NCBI RefSeq assembly: GCF_017982655.1
Contig: NZ_JABXYX010000056.1
Location: forward strand, 1-47,789
Length of the DNA stretch: 47,789 bases
Source: Brasilonema sp. CT11
Lineage (GTDB): Bacteria; Cyanobacteriota; Cyanobacteriia; Cyanobacteriales; Nostocaceae
Direction of reading: 5' to 3'
Shown here: piece after piece, positions 16,530-25,698 of the stretch
Layout of the letters: each line of letters starts with the position of its first letter
How positions within the stretch are numbered: position 1 is the first letter of the stretch
Made by a program: the position numbers and the translations under genes
Notes under the pieces: generated by a model
Databases searched by the model: none
Told to the model about the DNA's origin: nothing
The model's input: only the letters and a program-made list of their open reading frames with translations

Positions 16530-16598
16530 CTCTATCTATATTTAGAGATATATAATCCATCTAAACGCCCTAAACACTTATCTATTTTAAGATATATA
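16530..16598. promoter_or_regulatory. Two copies of a palindromic motif upstream of the kdp operon
   Basis: CTCTATCTATATTTAGAGAT (16530-16549, continuing AT) and CTTATCTATTTTAAGATATA (16577-16596) share the pattern TATCTAT..TTWRAGATAT. A third copy is upstream of kdpD at 26182-26201. They may be operators for a shared regulator, but AT-rich palindromes also arise by chance. Confidence 0.4.
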
Positions 16599-16706
16599 TA
16601 CTAATCAATATGATAAAAAATGATAAGTTATATCTTGTAAATCATTAATAAAAGTTTGATAATGATGGATCACATAAGCACCGAGAACACAGGGTGCCAA
16701 GTCATT

Positions 16707-16835
16707 ATGAGAGAAAATAGAATTTCCTATAGAACGGCTCGACTAAAACCCATCGGAACTTATGTTTATCACTGGAAAGTGGCAATAACCGCAGGTTTAT
16801 TTACATTAGCGTTAATTTTATGGCTTTCCTTTTGA
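16707..16835 (+). CDS. Possible 42-residue single-span membrane peptide
   Basis: ATG at 16707, stop TGA at 16833-16835. The first 22 residues are basic and polar (several Arg/Lys), and the last 20 form one hydrophobic helix (WKVAITAGLFTLALILWLSF). This is the layout of a small inner-membrane protein. It lies about 230 bases before kdpA, between the palindromic motifs and the operon. E. coli KdpF is of similar size, but a separate KdpF-like gene exists downstream of kdpB. The ribosome site is poor and no family is recognised. The rest of the 16434-17062 spacer shows AT-rich sequence only; no ydaO-type c-di-AMP riboswitch signature was seen. Confidence 0.4.
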   Translation: MRENRISYRTARLKPIGTYVYHWKVAITAGLFTLALILWLSF

Positions 16836-17062
16836 GTCTGCTTCCAGTTAAATCGTGGTTAACAGCCTGTTGCGACTTTTATATACCGATAGGTGTTTTA
16901 TTTCTCAATTCATGACAGCAGATTAAATATAAAATTTGAAGTATAGAGACAATATTTTATAAAAGTGAAGGAGTAAGAAGTGGTGTCGTGATATCAAGAG
17001 AAAAACACTGTCAATGTGAAAATATCAAACTTAATTTATTGATGCTGGAGTTAGACTAACTC

Positions 17063-18808
17063 ATGCTAGAAGGATGGATTCAAATTGCATTAACGCTACT
17101 GATTGTAGTAGTGATAACTCCCTTTTTTGGGCGATACATGGCGCGTGTCTTTCTGGAGCAAAGGACGTTTCTCGACCCGATTTTGAACCCAGTTGAGCGC
17201 GTGCTTTACTCCGCAATTGGCGTTTCTGCCAAGGAGGACATGACGGGTTGGCAGTATGCGCGGGCAATATTGTACAGCAACGTAGTCATGGGGTTGCTCA
17301 TCTTCTTCATGATTATGAATCAGGGATGGCTACCCCTCAACCCAACCAAGATAAGTGCCCCAACTTGGGACACAATATTACACACCACCATTTCCTTCAT
17401 CACCAATACCAACCAGCAGCACTATTCTGGTGAAACCTACTTGAGTTACGCCAGCCAAATGTGGGGACTAGGGTATCATATGTTCACCTCGGCTGCGACA
17501 GGTATAGCGGTGGCGATCGCCTTTATTCGCGGGTTAACAGGTAGACCATTAGGTAACTTCTACGTAGATCTGATTCGCTCAATCACAAGGATTTTACTAC
17601 CCATTTGTATTGTGGGAGGAATCATTATGATGGCGGCTGGTGTTCCAGAAACACTGGCAGGTCCAGCGGTGTTTTCTACTTTGGAAGATCCTAATATCAG
17701 TCAGGCGATAGCTCGTGGTCCAGTTGCCCATTTTGAAATCATCAAACAACTAGGTGAGAACGGCGGCGGCTTTTTCGCGATCAACTCAGCACACCCCTTT
17801 GAAAATCCAAATGGTTTGACCAATCTCGTCCAGCTTGTCGCACTCCTCTCGATACCCACTTCGCTGATTTATACTTATGGCGTCATTGCTAACAACGTCA
17901 AGCAAGCTTGGTTGGTATATAGCATACCGTTTGCCATTCTAGTGTGCTTTGTGATTATTACAGCGATTGGTGAATATAACGGTAATCCTGCTGTGAACGC
18001 TTTGTTGGGGAGTCAGCAACCGAACCTAGAGGGTAAGGAAGTTCGGTTTGGTTGGGCAGAATCTGCTTTGTATGCAGCGTTCACAACTGCCACTATGTGC
18101 GGTGCGGTCAATAGCATGCACGATTCATTTATGCCTAATGGTGGTTTCGTCACCCTTTCCAATATGTTTCTCCAGATTGTGTTTGGAGGACAAGGTACGG
18201 GAACCGCTTATTTGTTTGCTTACCTAATTTTGGCAGTATTCGTTACAGGTCTGATGGTAGGAAGGACACCAGAATTTCTGGGACGCAAAATTGAAAAGCG
18301 TGAGGTGGTGCTTGCCAGTTTCTTAATTCTGATGGTTCACCCAATCTCCATTCTCATTCCCGCAGCTATTGCCCTAGCATTCCCCGATCAACTAGCAGGA
18401 ATCAGCAATCCCGGCTTCCACGGTTTTGCTCAAGTCATTTACGAATATGCCTCAGCAGCAGCCAACAACGGGTCTGGGTTTGAAGGCTTAGGCGATTCAC
18501 AACCGTCTCCAATAGCGATCGCAACAGGTGCAAAAACCACCGCGACCGCCTTGTGGTGGAACCTGAGTACTTGCTTTAGTCTCCTAGCAGGACGGTATAT
18601 CCCAATCATAGGTTTGCTACTGCTTGCTGATAGTATGTCGCGCAAGCAATCTGTTCCCTTTACGACTGGTACATTGCGAACCGATACGGGACTGTTTACC
18701 GGCGTAACCGCTGGTGTCATCCTCATTTTGGGCGCACTCACGTTCTTCCCAGTCCTGGCATTTGGACCGATTGGCGAAGCCTTCCAAATTGCTAAAGGTA
18801 TTGGCTAA
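17063..18808 (+). CDS. kdpA: K+-transporting ATPase channel-like subunit A
   Basis: A 581-residue, 10-helix protein of the superfamily of K+ transporters. All four filter loops are classical: [14 protein letters not shown] (residues about 111-124), [37 protein letters not shown] and [14 protein letters not shown]. It binds K+ with high affinity on the outside and passes it to the KdpB pump. The start is ATG with GGAG 13 bases upstream. It is the first gene of kdpA-B-F-C; the gap to kdpB is 65 bases. Expression is expected under K+ limitation or osmotic stress in related cyanobacteria. Confidence 0.98.
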   Translation: MLEGWIQIALTLLIVVVITPFFGRYMARVFLEQRTFLDPILNPVERVLYSAIGVSAKEDMTGWQYARAILYSNVVMGLLIFFMIMNQGWLPLNPTKISAPTWDTILHTTISFITNTNQQHYSGETYLSYASQMWGLGYHMFTSAATGIAVAIAFIRGLTGRPLGNFYVDLIRSITRILLPICIVGGIIMMAAGVPETLAGPAVFSTLEDPNISQAIARGPVAHFEIIKQLGENGGGFFAINSAHPFENPNGLTNLVQLVALLSIPTSLIYTYGVIANNVKQAWLVYSIPFAILVCFVIITAIGEYNGNPAVNALLGSQQPNLEGKEVRFGWAESALYAAFTTATMCGAVNSMHDSFMPNGGFVTLSNMFLQIVFGGQGTGTAYLFAYLILAVFVTGLMVGRTPEFLGRKIEKREVVLASFLILMVHPISILIPAAIALAFPDQLAGISNPGFHGFAQVIYEYASAAANNGSGFEGLGDSQPSPIAIATGAKTTATALWWNLSTCFSLLAGRYIPIIGLLLLADSMSRKQSVPFTTGTLRTDTGLFTGVTAGVILILGALTFFPVLAFGPIGEAFQIAKGIG

Positions 18809-18873
18809 CACTCATAGCGTGAACAGTGATAACTAATACTGCGCTTCCTTGACAAATCATAACTGACTAATAT

Positions 18874-21027
18874 ATGCGAAGCACTACTGACCAATCTACA
18901 TCTTCCCGTTCACCTCGTGTTCCAAAAGGAAGCCGTGACTCGCGTAAGAATAGCCCCAAGGCAGATATGCGGGGATTGTACCAGAGGGCGATTCGGGAGT
19001 CGTTCGTCAAACTCAATCCTCGAACTGCCGTCAAAAACCCAGTCATGTTTATCGTCTGGGTAGGAACAATTGTCACTTTCCTAGTGACTGTTGATCCCAA
19101 TTTATTTGGCACCGTACAGGCAGATATCAATCAGCAACGCCTGTTCAACGGGTTGATTACCTTGATTCTATTTTTGACAGTCCTGTTTGCGAACTTTGCG
19201 GAATCCGTGGCTGAAGGACGCGGGAAGGCACAAGCAGATGCACTCAAAGCAACGCGTTCAGACACCGTTGCCCGCAAAATGCTGCCTGATGGTTCCATTA
19301 AAGAAATCAACTCCACCGAACTGCGGCGAGGTGATTTGGTAAAGGTGACTGCTGGTAACATGATTCCTGCTGATGGGGAAGTGACTCAAGGCATCGGTTC
19401 GGTAGATGAGTCTGCCATCACCGGAGAATCTGCCCCTGTACTAAAGCAACCAGGCACGGACATTGCCAGTTCGGTGACGGGAGGTACACGGTTGCTGTCT
19501 GACGAATTGACGATTCGGATTACAGCCGATCCAGGTCAAGGCTTTATTGACCGCATGATAGCCCTGGTAGAGGGGGCAGAACGCAGCAAAACTCCCAATG
19601 AAATTGCGCTGACAGTGCTGCTTGCTGTACTAACGCAGGTGTTTGTGATTGTGGTATCAACAATTCCACCGTTTGCTGGTTATATTGCAAACTTTATTAG
19701 CACTGTGTATGGAGCGCAGGCAGGGAACAGTTTACGCGCTGGTGCTAGCATTGCCATCCTGATCTCACTGCTGGTTGCTCTGATTCCCACCACAATTGGT
19801 GGTTTGCTGAGCGCCATTGGTATCGCTGGGATGGACAGAGTTGCCCAGTTTAACGTGATTGCCACTTCTGGACGAGCCGTAGAAGCCTGCGGCGACATCA
19901 ACTCCTTGGTGCTAGATAAAACAGGTACCATCACCTTAGGAAACCGGATGGCTGATGAATTTATTCCTCTGAATGGTCATTCCCTTGAAGATGTAGCGCG
20001 AATCTCCCTAGCAGCCAGTGTGTTTGATGAGACACCAGAAGGTAAGTCAATCGTGGGACTGGCAGAAAGGCAGCGAGTTGGGGTAGACTTTGATACTAGT
20101 AAGGCAGAGGGAGTAGAGTTCTCCGCGAAAACCCGCATGAGTGGTACCGATTTACCCGATGGCAAACAAGTTCGTAAAGGCGCAGTGGATGCAATTAAGG
20201 GGTTTGTCCGTTCCCGTAACGGCAATGTTCCTAGTGAATTAGACGCAGCTTATGAAAGAGTTTCCCGGTTAGGAGGGACACCGTTAGCCGTCTGCTTTGA
20301 GAACGATCTCTATGGTGTTATTTACCTCAAAGACATTGTGAAACCAGGTTTGCGCGAACGGTTTGACCAACTCCGGCGGATGGGGGTTAAGACCATCATG
20401 CTCACAGGTGACAACCGCATTACGGCTGAGGTTATAGCTCAAGAGGCGGGCGTTGATGATTTTATCGCAGAAGCTACCCCAGAAGACAAAATTGAAGTGA
20501 TTCGCTCTGAACAAGCCCAGGGCAAGTTGGTAGCTATGACTGGGGACGGTACCAACGATGCCCCGGCGCTAGCGCAAGCAAATGTCGGTGTGGCGATGAA
20601 CTCTGGGACACAAGCCGCCAAAGAAGCTGCGAACATGGTGGACTTGGACTCTGACCCCACCAAGCTGATTGATTTGGTGACGATTGGTAAACAACTGCTA
20701 ATTACCCGTGGGGCATTAACAACGTTCTCCATTGCTAATGATATTGCTAAGTATTTCGCCATCATTCCCACTATTTTTGCGGCGGCTGGAATTGGTGCAC
20801 TAAACATCATGGGGCTAAAAAGTGCCCAATCTGCCATCCTCTCGGCGCTCATTTACAACGCCCTAATTATCCCAGCACTCATTCCCATAGCATTAAAAGG
20901 GGTGAAGTTCCGTCCTCTGACAGCAGATCAACTGCTACGACGCAATATCCTCATCTACGGTCTTGGCGGTATAATTGCTCCCTTTATTGCCATCAAATTG
21001 ATTGACCTCATCCTGCCGTTCTCTTGA
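18874..21027 (+). CDS. kdpB: K+-transporting ATPase ATP-binding subunit B
   Basis: A 717-residue P1A-type ATPase. The actuator domain has DESAITGES (Thr183-Ser186), the phosphorylation site is LVLDKTGTI (Asp348), the hinge has [14 protein letters not shown], and helix residues [16 protein letters not shown] match KdpB. The N-terminal 50 residues are Ser/Arg-rich and longer than in E. coli. In E. coli KdpB the Ser of TGES is phosphorylated and this inhibits the pump; the site is conserved here. It drives K+ uptake through KdpA. The next gene is 64 bases downstream. Confidence 0.98.
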   Translation: MRSTTDQSTSSRSPRVPKGSRDSRKNSPKADMRGLYQRAIRESFVKLNPRTAVKNPVMFIVWVGTIVTFLVTVDPNLFGTVQADINQQRLFNGLITLILFLTVLFANFAESVAEGRGKAQADALKATRSDTVARKMLPDGSIKEINSTELRRGDLVKVTAGNMIPADGEVTQGIGSVDESAITGESAPVLKQPGTDIASSVTGGTRLLSDELTIRITADPGQGFIDRMIALVEGAERSKTPNEIALTVLLAVLTQVFVIVVSTIPPFAGYIANFISTVYGAQAGNSLRAGASIAILISLLVALIPTTIGGLLSAIGIAGMDRVAQFNVIATSGRAVEACGDINSLVLDKTGTITLGNRMADEFIPLNGHSLEDVARISLAASVFDETPEGKSIVGLAERQRVGVDFDTSKAEGVEFSAKTRMSGTDLPDGKQVRKGAVDAIKGFVRSRNGNVPSELDAAYERVSRLGGTPLAVCFENDLYGVIYLKDIVKPGLRERFDQLRRMGVKTIMLTGDNRITAEVIAQEAGVDDFIAEATPEDKIEVIRSEQAQGKLVAMTGDGTNDAPALAQANVGVAMNSGTQAAKEAANMVDLDSDPTKLIDLVTIGKQLLITRGALTTFSIANDIAKYFAIIPTIFAAAGIGALNIMGLKSAQSAILSALIYNALIIPALIPIALKGVKFRPLTADQLLRRNILIYGLGGIIAPFIAIKLIDLILPFS

Positions 21028-21091
21028 GCGCTTAGCGATCAGCAATCAACTTTTCCTACTATTAATAACAAACTATTAGCAAACCCCTGCT

Positions 21092-21373
21092 ATGAAACCT
21101 GTTCGCATACAACGTATTATTCCATCACCCCAAATCTCTGAGTCTGTATTTGAAACAGCGATTGAAATCTGGTCTTCTGCCAAGAGACAAAAGCTGCCGT
21201 TGTATTTATTTTTGGGGATGTGTTTTAACTTAGTGGTTGCCCCTGTGGTTTACGCTGCCACTAATGAAACATTTTCTCGCAACCAAGCTTGGGCATTGGG
21301 ACTGTTAGGACTGGTGACGGTTGGTCTTTCTATCTATCTGTTTTTCGTGATGTTTGTACCGGAGAAATTCTGA
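21092..21373 (+). CDS. kdpF: Small Kdp membrane subunit (KdpF-like, called KdpG in Anabaena)
   Basis: A 93-residue protein between kdpB and kdpC. The last 28 residues (WALGLLGLVTVGLSIYLFFV then MFVPEKF) are the KdpF signature: one helix ending in a PEKF/PERF tail. Unlike the 29-residue E. coli KdpF, it has a 60-residue N-terminal extension with a second hydrophobic helix (about residues 36-56). The position between B and C matches kdpG of Anabaena kdp operons. KdpF stabilises the KdpFABC complex. Its stop overlaps the kdpC start by one base, indicating translational coupling. Confidence 0.85.
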   Translation: MKPVRIQRIIPSPQISESVFETAIEIWSSAKRQKLPLYLFLGMCFNLVVAPVVYAATNETFSRNQAWALGLLGLVTVGLSIYLFFVMFVPEKF

Positions 21374-22020
21374 TGAGTTTTGCACGTGATGCAGGTAGAG
21401 CCGTTCGTTCTACCATAGTCCTTTGGGTGATTACAGCTATCATTTATCCATTTTTTATGATTGCTTGTGGGCAGATTTTGTTCCCGTTTCAGGCAAATGG
21501 CAGCTTGGTTCAAAATCGTCAAGGCAAAATTATCGGTTCTGCATTGATTGGTCAACCTTTTACTTCGGATCGCTACTTCAATAGTCGCCCCAGTACCACC
21601 AGCTACAGCACTGCTGACCCGAAAAAGGATGAAGCTGGTGTTCTCAAAACTGGAATATCTGGTGCGAGCAACTTGGCTCCTAGTAATCCAGACTTACTCA
21701 GTCGTATTAAGGGCAAAAATGACCCCGACCCCAAAAAACAAACTGAAGGTGACCTGAATCGACTCAAAAAAGCAGGTGTGCAACCTACTGCCGATTTAGT
21801 CTACACCTCTGGTTCCAGTCTTGATCCACACATCAGCCTCGAAGCTGCCAAAGCGCAAATTGCACGCGTGGCAAAAGCGCGAGGACTCCAGCCGAATCAG
21901 CTTGAAACCTTGATTGCTCAAAATACCGATGGTCGCTTTCTGGGCATATTTGGTGAACCAGGAGTCAACCTGTTGAAGCTGAATCTAGCTTTGGATGTAT
22001 TGAAACCCTCAATTTCGTGA
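21373..22020 (+). CDS. kdpC: K+-transporting ATPase subunit C
   Basis: A 215-residue protein starting at the ATG that shares its A with the kdpF stop; the frame is open further upstream, but that part overlaps kdpF. One N-terminal membrane helix (about residues 13-35) is followed by the KdpC periplasmic domain: GSALIGQPFTSDRYFNSRPS, then GASNLAPSNPDLLSRI, then SGSSLDPHISLEAAKAQIAR and the C-terminal GEPGVNLLKLNLALD. It is assumed to raise the K+ affinity or ATP affinity of the complex. It is the last canonical kdp gene here; a kinase gene follows after 107 bases on the same strand. Confidence 0.97.
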   Translation: MSFARDAGRAVRSTIVLWVITAIIYPFFMIACGQILFPFQANGSLVQNRQGKIIGSALIGQPFTSDRYFNSRPSTTSYSTADPKKDEAGVLKTGISGASNLAPSNPDLLSRIKGKNDPDPKKQTEGDLNRLKKAGVQPTADLVYTSGSSLDPHISLEAAKAQIARVAKARGLQPNQLETLIAQNTDGRFLGIFGEPGVNLLKLNLALDVLKPSIS

Positions 22021-22127
22021 TAAAGATGGAGAAATAGGGGAATCAGGGGATGGAAAGCTTAGGAAAGAGCCGTTCCCTGTACTTATCTTTATTCTTTGCA
22101 AATCAAAATTGACCAACCACGATTTCT

Positions 22128-23453
22128 ATGAGCGACAGTTTTCCCTCCACCCAGAAATCCTTTCAGCCTTTGGAGGATGGTAGCATTTCTTCCCTTAGTC
22201 AGGATAATTCGCTGCTCAATAACCGCTACCATATCCTCAAACCCCTTGCTACAGGAGGATTTAGTAAAACTTTTCTCGCTGTCGATGCAAATCGTCAAGT
22301 ACAAAACGAATTCTGCCTGATCAAACAATTGTTTCCACATCACCAAGCTGTTCACCATCACCAGAAAGCAAGAAAACTATTTCACCAGGAATCTGTGCTT
22401 TTAGCACAACTTGGTAAGCATCCCCAGATTCCCCAATTGTTAGACTCCTTTGAGCAGGATGGACAGCAGTATTTAGTCCAAGAATGGATTGACGGAGAAA
22501 CTTTGGAAGAGGAATTGGCGCAACAGGGAGCATTCAATGAAGCTGAAATTCGGCAGTTACTCTTAGAGTTGTTACCTGTTTTGCAGTTTGTTCATGATTA
22601 TCAGGTGATTCACCGCGACATTAAACCGACAAACATTATTCGTAGCCGCAGTTATGGTCAACTAATGTTAGTAGATTTCGGGGTTGCGAAGTATTCTGCC
22701 AACATAATTCCTGAACAAACCGGAACCACTATTGGTAGTGCTGAATACGCGGCACCTGAGCAAGTAAAGGGCAAACCTGTTTTTGCCAGCGATCTTTACA
22801 GCCTGGGAGTCACTTGCTTGCATTTGCTCACACTGATGTCGCCATTTGAACTGCATGATTGTAATGAAGATGCTTGGATATGGCGCTCATATTTGACTAC
22901 ACCAATTAGCTCTTCTCTAGAGCAGGTTTTATGCAAGTTGCTACAAAGAGCAACCAAACAACGCTATCAATCCGCAAAAGAGGTTCTGGCAGACTTGAAT
23001 GATTTGCCAAAACAGGTTGTTTTTCGATCAAAACCACCTGAAAGAACAAGCACAGACAATCACGATTTTTACTTCGGGTTTAGTCTTAAAGAAGATCTAC
23101 CTGCTTCAATAATCCCATATGCTACAGCACTAAATATTCACTCCATCGATTCTGTCAAAATTTTTGACCCCCAGACTCAAGCTTGGTATTACTTGAGTGG
23201 CAAAATCGAAGCAAAAAATGTTGCCCGGAAAGTAGCTACATTTCTACATCCGTGTCTAGCGGAGGCTGCGGCGACACCAACTCTTGGAAATCAAAGGTCT
23301 CAAGCCGTTTCAGGCAATATACTCTGGAGAATTTTTACAGCAATTACTGTTACTTACGTTGCTTTTTTGATTATTGCTTGCGTCACCGGAATTCAATCAC
23401 ATTTGACGAATGCTACTTGGAAAGTAGAAAACTTAAGGACGAAAGTGAGATGA
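22128..23453 (+). CDS. Membrane-anchored Ser/Thr protein kinase downstream of kdpC
   Basis: A 441-residue Hanks-type kinase. The P-loop is LATGGFSKTFLAVD, the ATP-binding Lys lies in CLIKQL, the catalytic loop is HRDIKPTNI, the Mg-binding motif is VDFGVAK and the P+1 region is AAPEQVKG. All essential residues are present, so activity is likely. Residues 310-390 form a domain I do not recognise. One membrane helix lies at about 397-421. It is 107 bases after kdpC on the same strand, without a terminator between, so co-transcription with kdp is plausible. Its stop overlaps the next ORF (ATGA). Targets are unknown; the kdp context suggests but does not prove control of K+ uptake. Confidence 0.93.
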   Translation: MSDSFPSTQKSFQPLEDGSISSLSQDNSLLNNRYHILKPLATGGFSKTFLAVDANRQVQNEFCLIKQLFPHHQAVHHHQKARKLFHQESVLLAQLGKHPQIPQLLDSFEQDGQQYLVQEWIDGETLEEELAQQGAFNEAEIRQLLLELLPVLQFVHDYQVIHRDIKPTNIIRSRSYGQLMLVDFGVAKYSANIIPEQTGTTIGSAEYAAPEQVKGKPVFASDLYSLGVTCLHLLTLMSPFELHDCNEDAWIWRSYLTTPISSSLEQVLCKLLQRATKQRYQSAKEVLADLNDLPKQVVFRSKPPERTSTDNHDFYFGFSLKEDLPASIIPYATALNIHSIDSVKIFDPQTQAWYYLSGKIEAKNVARKVATFLHPCLAEAAATPTLGNQRSQAVSGNILWRIFTAITVTYVAFLIIACVTGIQSHLTNATWKVENLRTKVR

Positions 23454-23821
23454 CTCTTATCAACGTTGATGTGCAAATTATTTACAAACTTTCCACTTTG
23501 AGTGAGCAATCCCTTTACGTTGTAAGTATTTCCCAGACGACTCACTCTAGCCAACCCAAGTTAACCGGGCAGACTCACCATAGTACAAGCTTTCTTATAG
23601 GATTTTTCTTGATTTTCGTGGTCATCGGCTTTCTCTTAGGATGTTTTTTAAAATACAAAATATACCAAAAAATACGTACTAAGCTAAAGGTCGAAATTCT
23701 TAAAGAAGTTGAAACTTTAAACAGGATAGAAAAGATGACGCATGAGATTGACGAGAAGATTAAGTCTCAAAAGAAACAGTATGTTGAAACTTTAGAAAAG
23801 ATATGGAATATGAAGCCTTAA
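23450..23821 (+). CDS. Small membrane protein with coiled coil, coupled to the kinase gene
   Basis: A 123-residue protein starting at the ATG that overlaps the kinase stop by four bases; upstream codons in the same frame lie inside the kinase gene and are ignored. One membrane helix at about residues 48-67 (SFLIGFFLIFVVIGFLLGCF), then a charged helical stretch (75-120) rich in Lys/Glu with a heptad-like pattern, likely a coiled coil. No family recognised. The overlap implies coordinated synthesis with the kinase; it could be its partner or scaffold. Confidence 0.75.
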   Translation: MTLINVDVQIIYKLSTLSEQSLYVVSISQTTHSSQPKLTGQTHHSTSFLIGFFLIFVVIGFLLGCFLKYKIYQKIRTKLKVEILKEVETLNRIEKMTHEIDEKIKSQKKQYVETLEKIWNMKP

Positions 23822-24030
23822 AGTCAAGAGATTGATTGATATGGAACAATATGAGGAAAATAGAAAAATTTTTGCATATATCGAAAATTTTGGTGGTCAG
23901 TGATTAGTACGCTCAGAACGACCTTCACTTTCTAAAGGTTTAAAGAGAGTTTGAAGTTTTACTTAATTTGACAAAATTGAACACATTGGATAGGGGTGAT
24001 GGGCAACTCTTATAAATAGAGGTTTTTAAT

Positions 24031-24447
24031 ATGTATAATTCTGATTTTTTCCGACTTTATGTATTAACAGAAAATAGTTTTAATCAGACAAACCTGATGT
24101 TAGCCAAAGCGGAAAGGGCAACAGATAATACCACAACAAAACCGCATATCGAACTTATGCCCCAATACCCACACTTGGTTGCTCCTATTTGCTTAATCAT
24201 TCTTTGGGCAATTGCCGTTTTTCTTTTTCTATCAAATTTCAGGAAGTGTATAAAAAATCGCCAAGCAACTATCAACCACTTTCAACAATTTCGTTGTTGG
24301 AACTGTCGATATTTTAAAGACAACCATTATCTGAATTGTGCGGTACACCCTTCTATTGTTTTAACCAAAGACGCGCTCAATTGTCCTGACTTCTGGTCTA
24401 AGACTAGCATAACCACACCGGAATCTACCGATGATCATCTGTGCTGA
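24031..24447 (+). CDS. Membrane protein with four-Cys module
   Basis: A 138-residue protein. A single strongly hydrophobic helix at about residues 50-70 is followed by a basic stretch and a Cys module: C89-x2-C92, C103 in YLNCAVHP, and C118 in CPDF. This spacing could bind a metal or form disulfides. A conserved cyanobacterial family with the pattern CxxCxxF...YLxCAVHP...CxDF is likely from memory; its function is not known. It lies 209 bases after the kinase/coiled-coil pair on the same strand. Confidence 0.7.
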   Translation: MYNSDFFRLYVLTENSFNQTNLMLAKAERATDNTTTKPHIELMPQYPHLVAPICLIILWAIAVFLFLSNFRKCIKNRQATINHFQQFRCWNCRYFKDNHYLNCAVHPSIVLTKDALNCPDFWSKTSITTPESTDDHLC

Positions 24448-24756
24448 TACCATTGTCTTAATGTTAAAACCCTTTGCTTCATTTAAGTTTGGGGAAGAAT
24501 TAGCCGACATACTTGCGAAGCTCTGTTCGCGCCACAGGGTTTGAACCTAACTTGCCTCTACCTCGACTTAAGTGGAAACTCGGTTCACTCAGAGCGACTG
24601 AAACCAACACAAAAGTAAATGTAATTACGTCAAAACGAACATGAGTTAGTGCCACAAGAAGATTTTGTAACTTGTTTTGTCGGATAAGAGCTAGTTCTTT
24701 CGACACTTTAGGAAGGCGAAGAGCCTGAGTGTTAGTGTTATTATTCCTCATTTGAA
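24448..24756. other. Intergenic region between convergent genes
   Basis: No gene supported. An 83-codon minus-strand frame (24500-24751) lacks motifs. A stretch reading GGTTCAAACCCTGTGGCGCG on the minus strand imitates a tRNA T-arm, but no tRNA fold is found around it. Confidence 0.45.
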
Positions 24757-25299
24757 TTAATTTGATAATGTGGGCGAACCAGTCGCCAACCCCTGGCAGT
24801 TTCGACTAGATGTCACTCCATTTGGCAATCTTGTTTCGCATAAAGTGACAGAGCGGTTATTCTGGATGTCGTCAGTTCTTGAAGCTTTCGCAAGATTTGC
24901 ACCGCTGAGATTGGCATTCCTGAAATCAGTTCTATTTAGCTTAGATGCTTCTAGATTTGTCCGCTGCAAATCAGCACCAACGAGTAATGTACTTTTAAGG
25001 TTTGCTCCGGTGAGATCAGCTCCTTGCAAATTTGCTTCGCGAAGGTCTACCCACTCCAAATTTGCATACCGGAGATTGGCGTTCTTTAAATTAACTGCTT
25101 GAAGGTTAGTTGAGCGCAGATCAACTCCTTCTAGGTTTGCCCCCGACAAGTTCATTCCTGATAGATCACAGTTCAAACATTTCCTTGTTTCTTGAAGCTG
25201 TTGAATCGTGTGTTGTTGAACAAAGTCATTACCTTGGCTAACCAGGGAAGGAATAAGGGCGATCGCCCCAGGAATCACCAAACGTAATAAGGGAATCAT
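24757..25299 (-). CDS. Exported pentapeptide-repeat protein
   Basis: A 180-residue protein. Residues 1-20 form a hydrophobic signal or anchor segment. Residues about 44-138 are A(D/N)LxX pentapeptide repeats (CDLSGMNLSGANLEGVDLRS and onward, about 19 units), which fold into a right-handed quadrilateral beta-helix. The tail has a Cys pair in TLCETRLPNGVTSSRNCQGL, a common end of cyanobacterial secreted pentapeptide proteins. A periplasmic or lumenal location is likely. No enzymatic function is known for this class. It is the first minus-strand gene after the kdp/kinase cluster. Confidence 0.88.
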   Translation of the reverse strand: MIPLLRLVIPGAIALIPSLVSQGNDFVQQHTIQQLQETRKCLNCDLSGMNLSGANLEGVDLRSTNLQAVNLKNANLRYANLEWVDLREANLQGADLTGANLKSTLLVGADLQRTNLEASKLNRTDFRNANLSGANLAKASRTDDIQNNRSVTLCETRLPNGVTSSRNCQGLATGSPTLSN

Positions 25300-25529
25300 A
25301 ATACGGAGATTTTTTGAAAATTGAGTAACTAAATTGAGTAACTACAGGCTATTAGGTTGCTGCACCTTCACACGAGCACTAGCAAGTTAGGTAAATGTCT
25401 GCGATTTTACTACTAAATCAGGCTGTGGTTAGAGCATCTAAGTCTTAGTTACATGAGTGTAGTCAAAAGAAGTATTCATGATTTTAATCGTGTACAAAAG
25501 CTGAACTTATTAAAGAGCTTCAAGAAGAA

Positions 25530-25698
25530 TTCAGAAGTCAGAAGTTAGAATGGACTGCGCCCAACTCTGCTAACAGATTCAGGAATATGGAGATTCAAAT
25601 CTCAACTAACTGTGAACATCGTATAGACGGTGGGGATTTAAACCCAAGATGAGTCCAACCGTCGTACAGGAGCCATTCTGACTCCTGACTCCTGACGC
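25530..25698. repeat. Interspersed repeat copy R1 with inverted-repeat ends
   Basis: A 32-base core (25612-25643, containing GTATAGACGGTGGGGATTTA) is identical at 31 of 32 positions to 28718-28749 (copy R2). The ends are related inverted repeats (TCAGAAGTCAGAAGTTAGAA on the left; ATTCTGACTCCTGACTCCTG on the right). It supplies the stop codon and about 31 C-terminal codons of the RCK_C-like ORF. The rest of the 25300-25605 spacer holds the upstream region of the pentapeptide gene and no gene. Confidence 0.8.

Noticed and set aside
16434-17062. Searched for a ydaO-type c-di-AMP riboswitch before kdpA.
   Set aside because: None of the conserved GGGTGAA-type blocks of that riboswitch is present.
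24520-24560. Minus-strand GGTTCAAACCCTGTGGCGCG looked like a tRNA T-arm and acceptor stem.
   Set aside because: No matching anticodon or D arm and no acceptor partner at the right distance.
24500-24751. 83-codon minus-strand frame.
   Set aside because: No recognisable domain, lies upstream of nothing, atypical amino-acid content.
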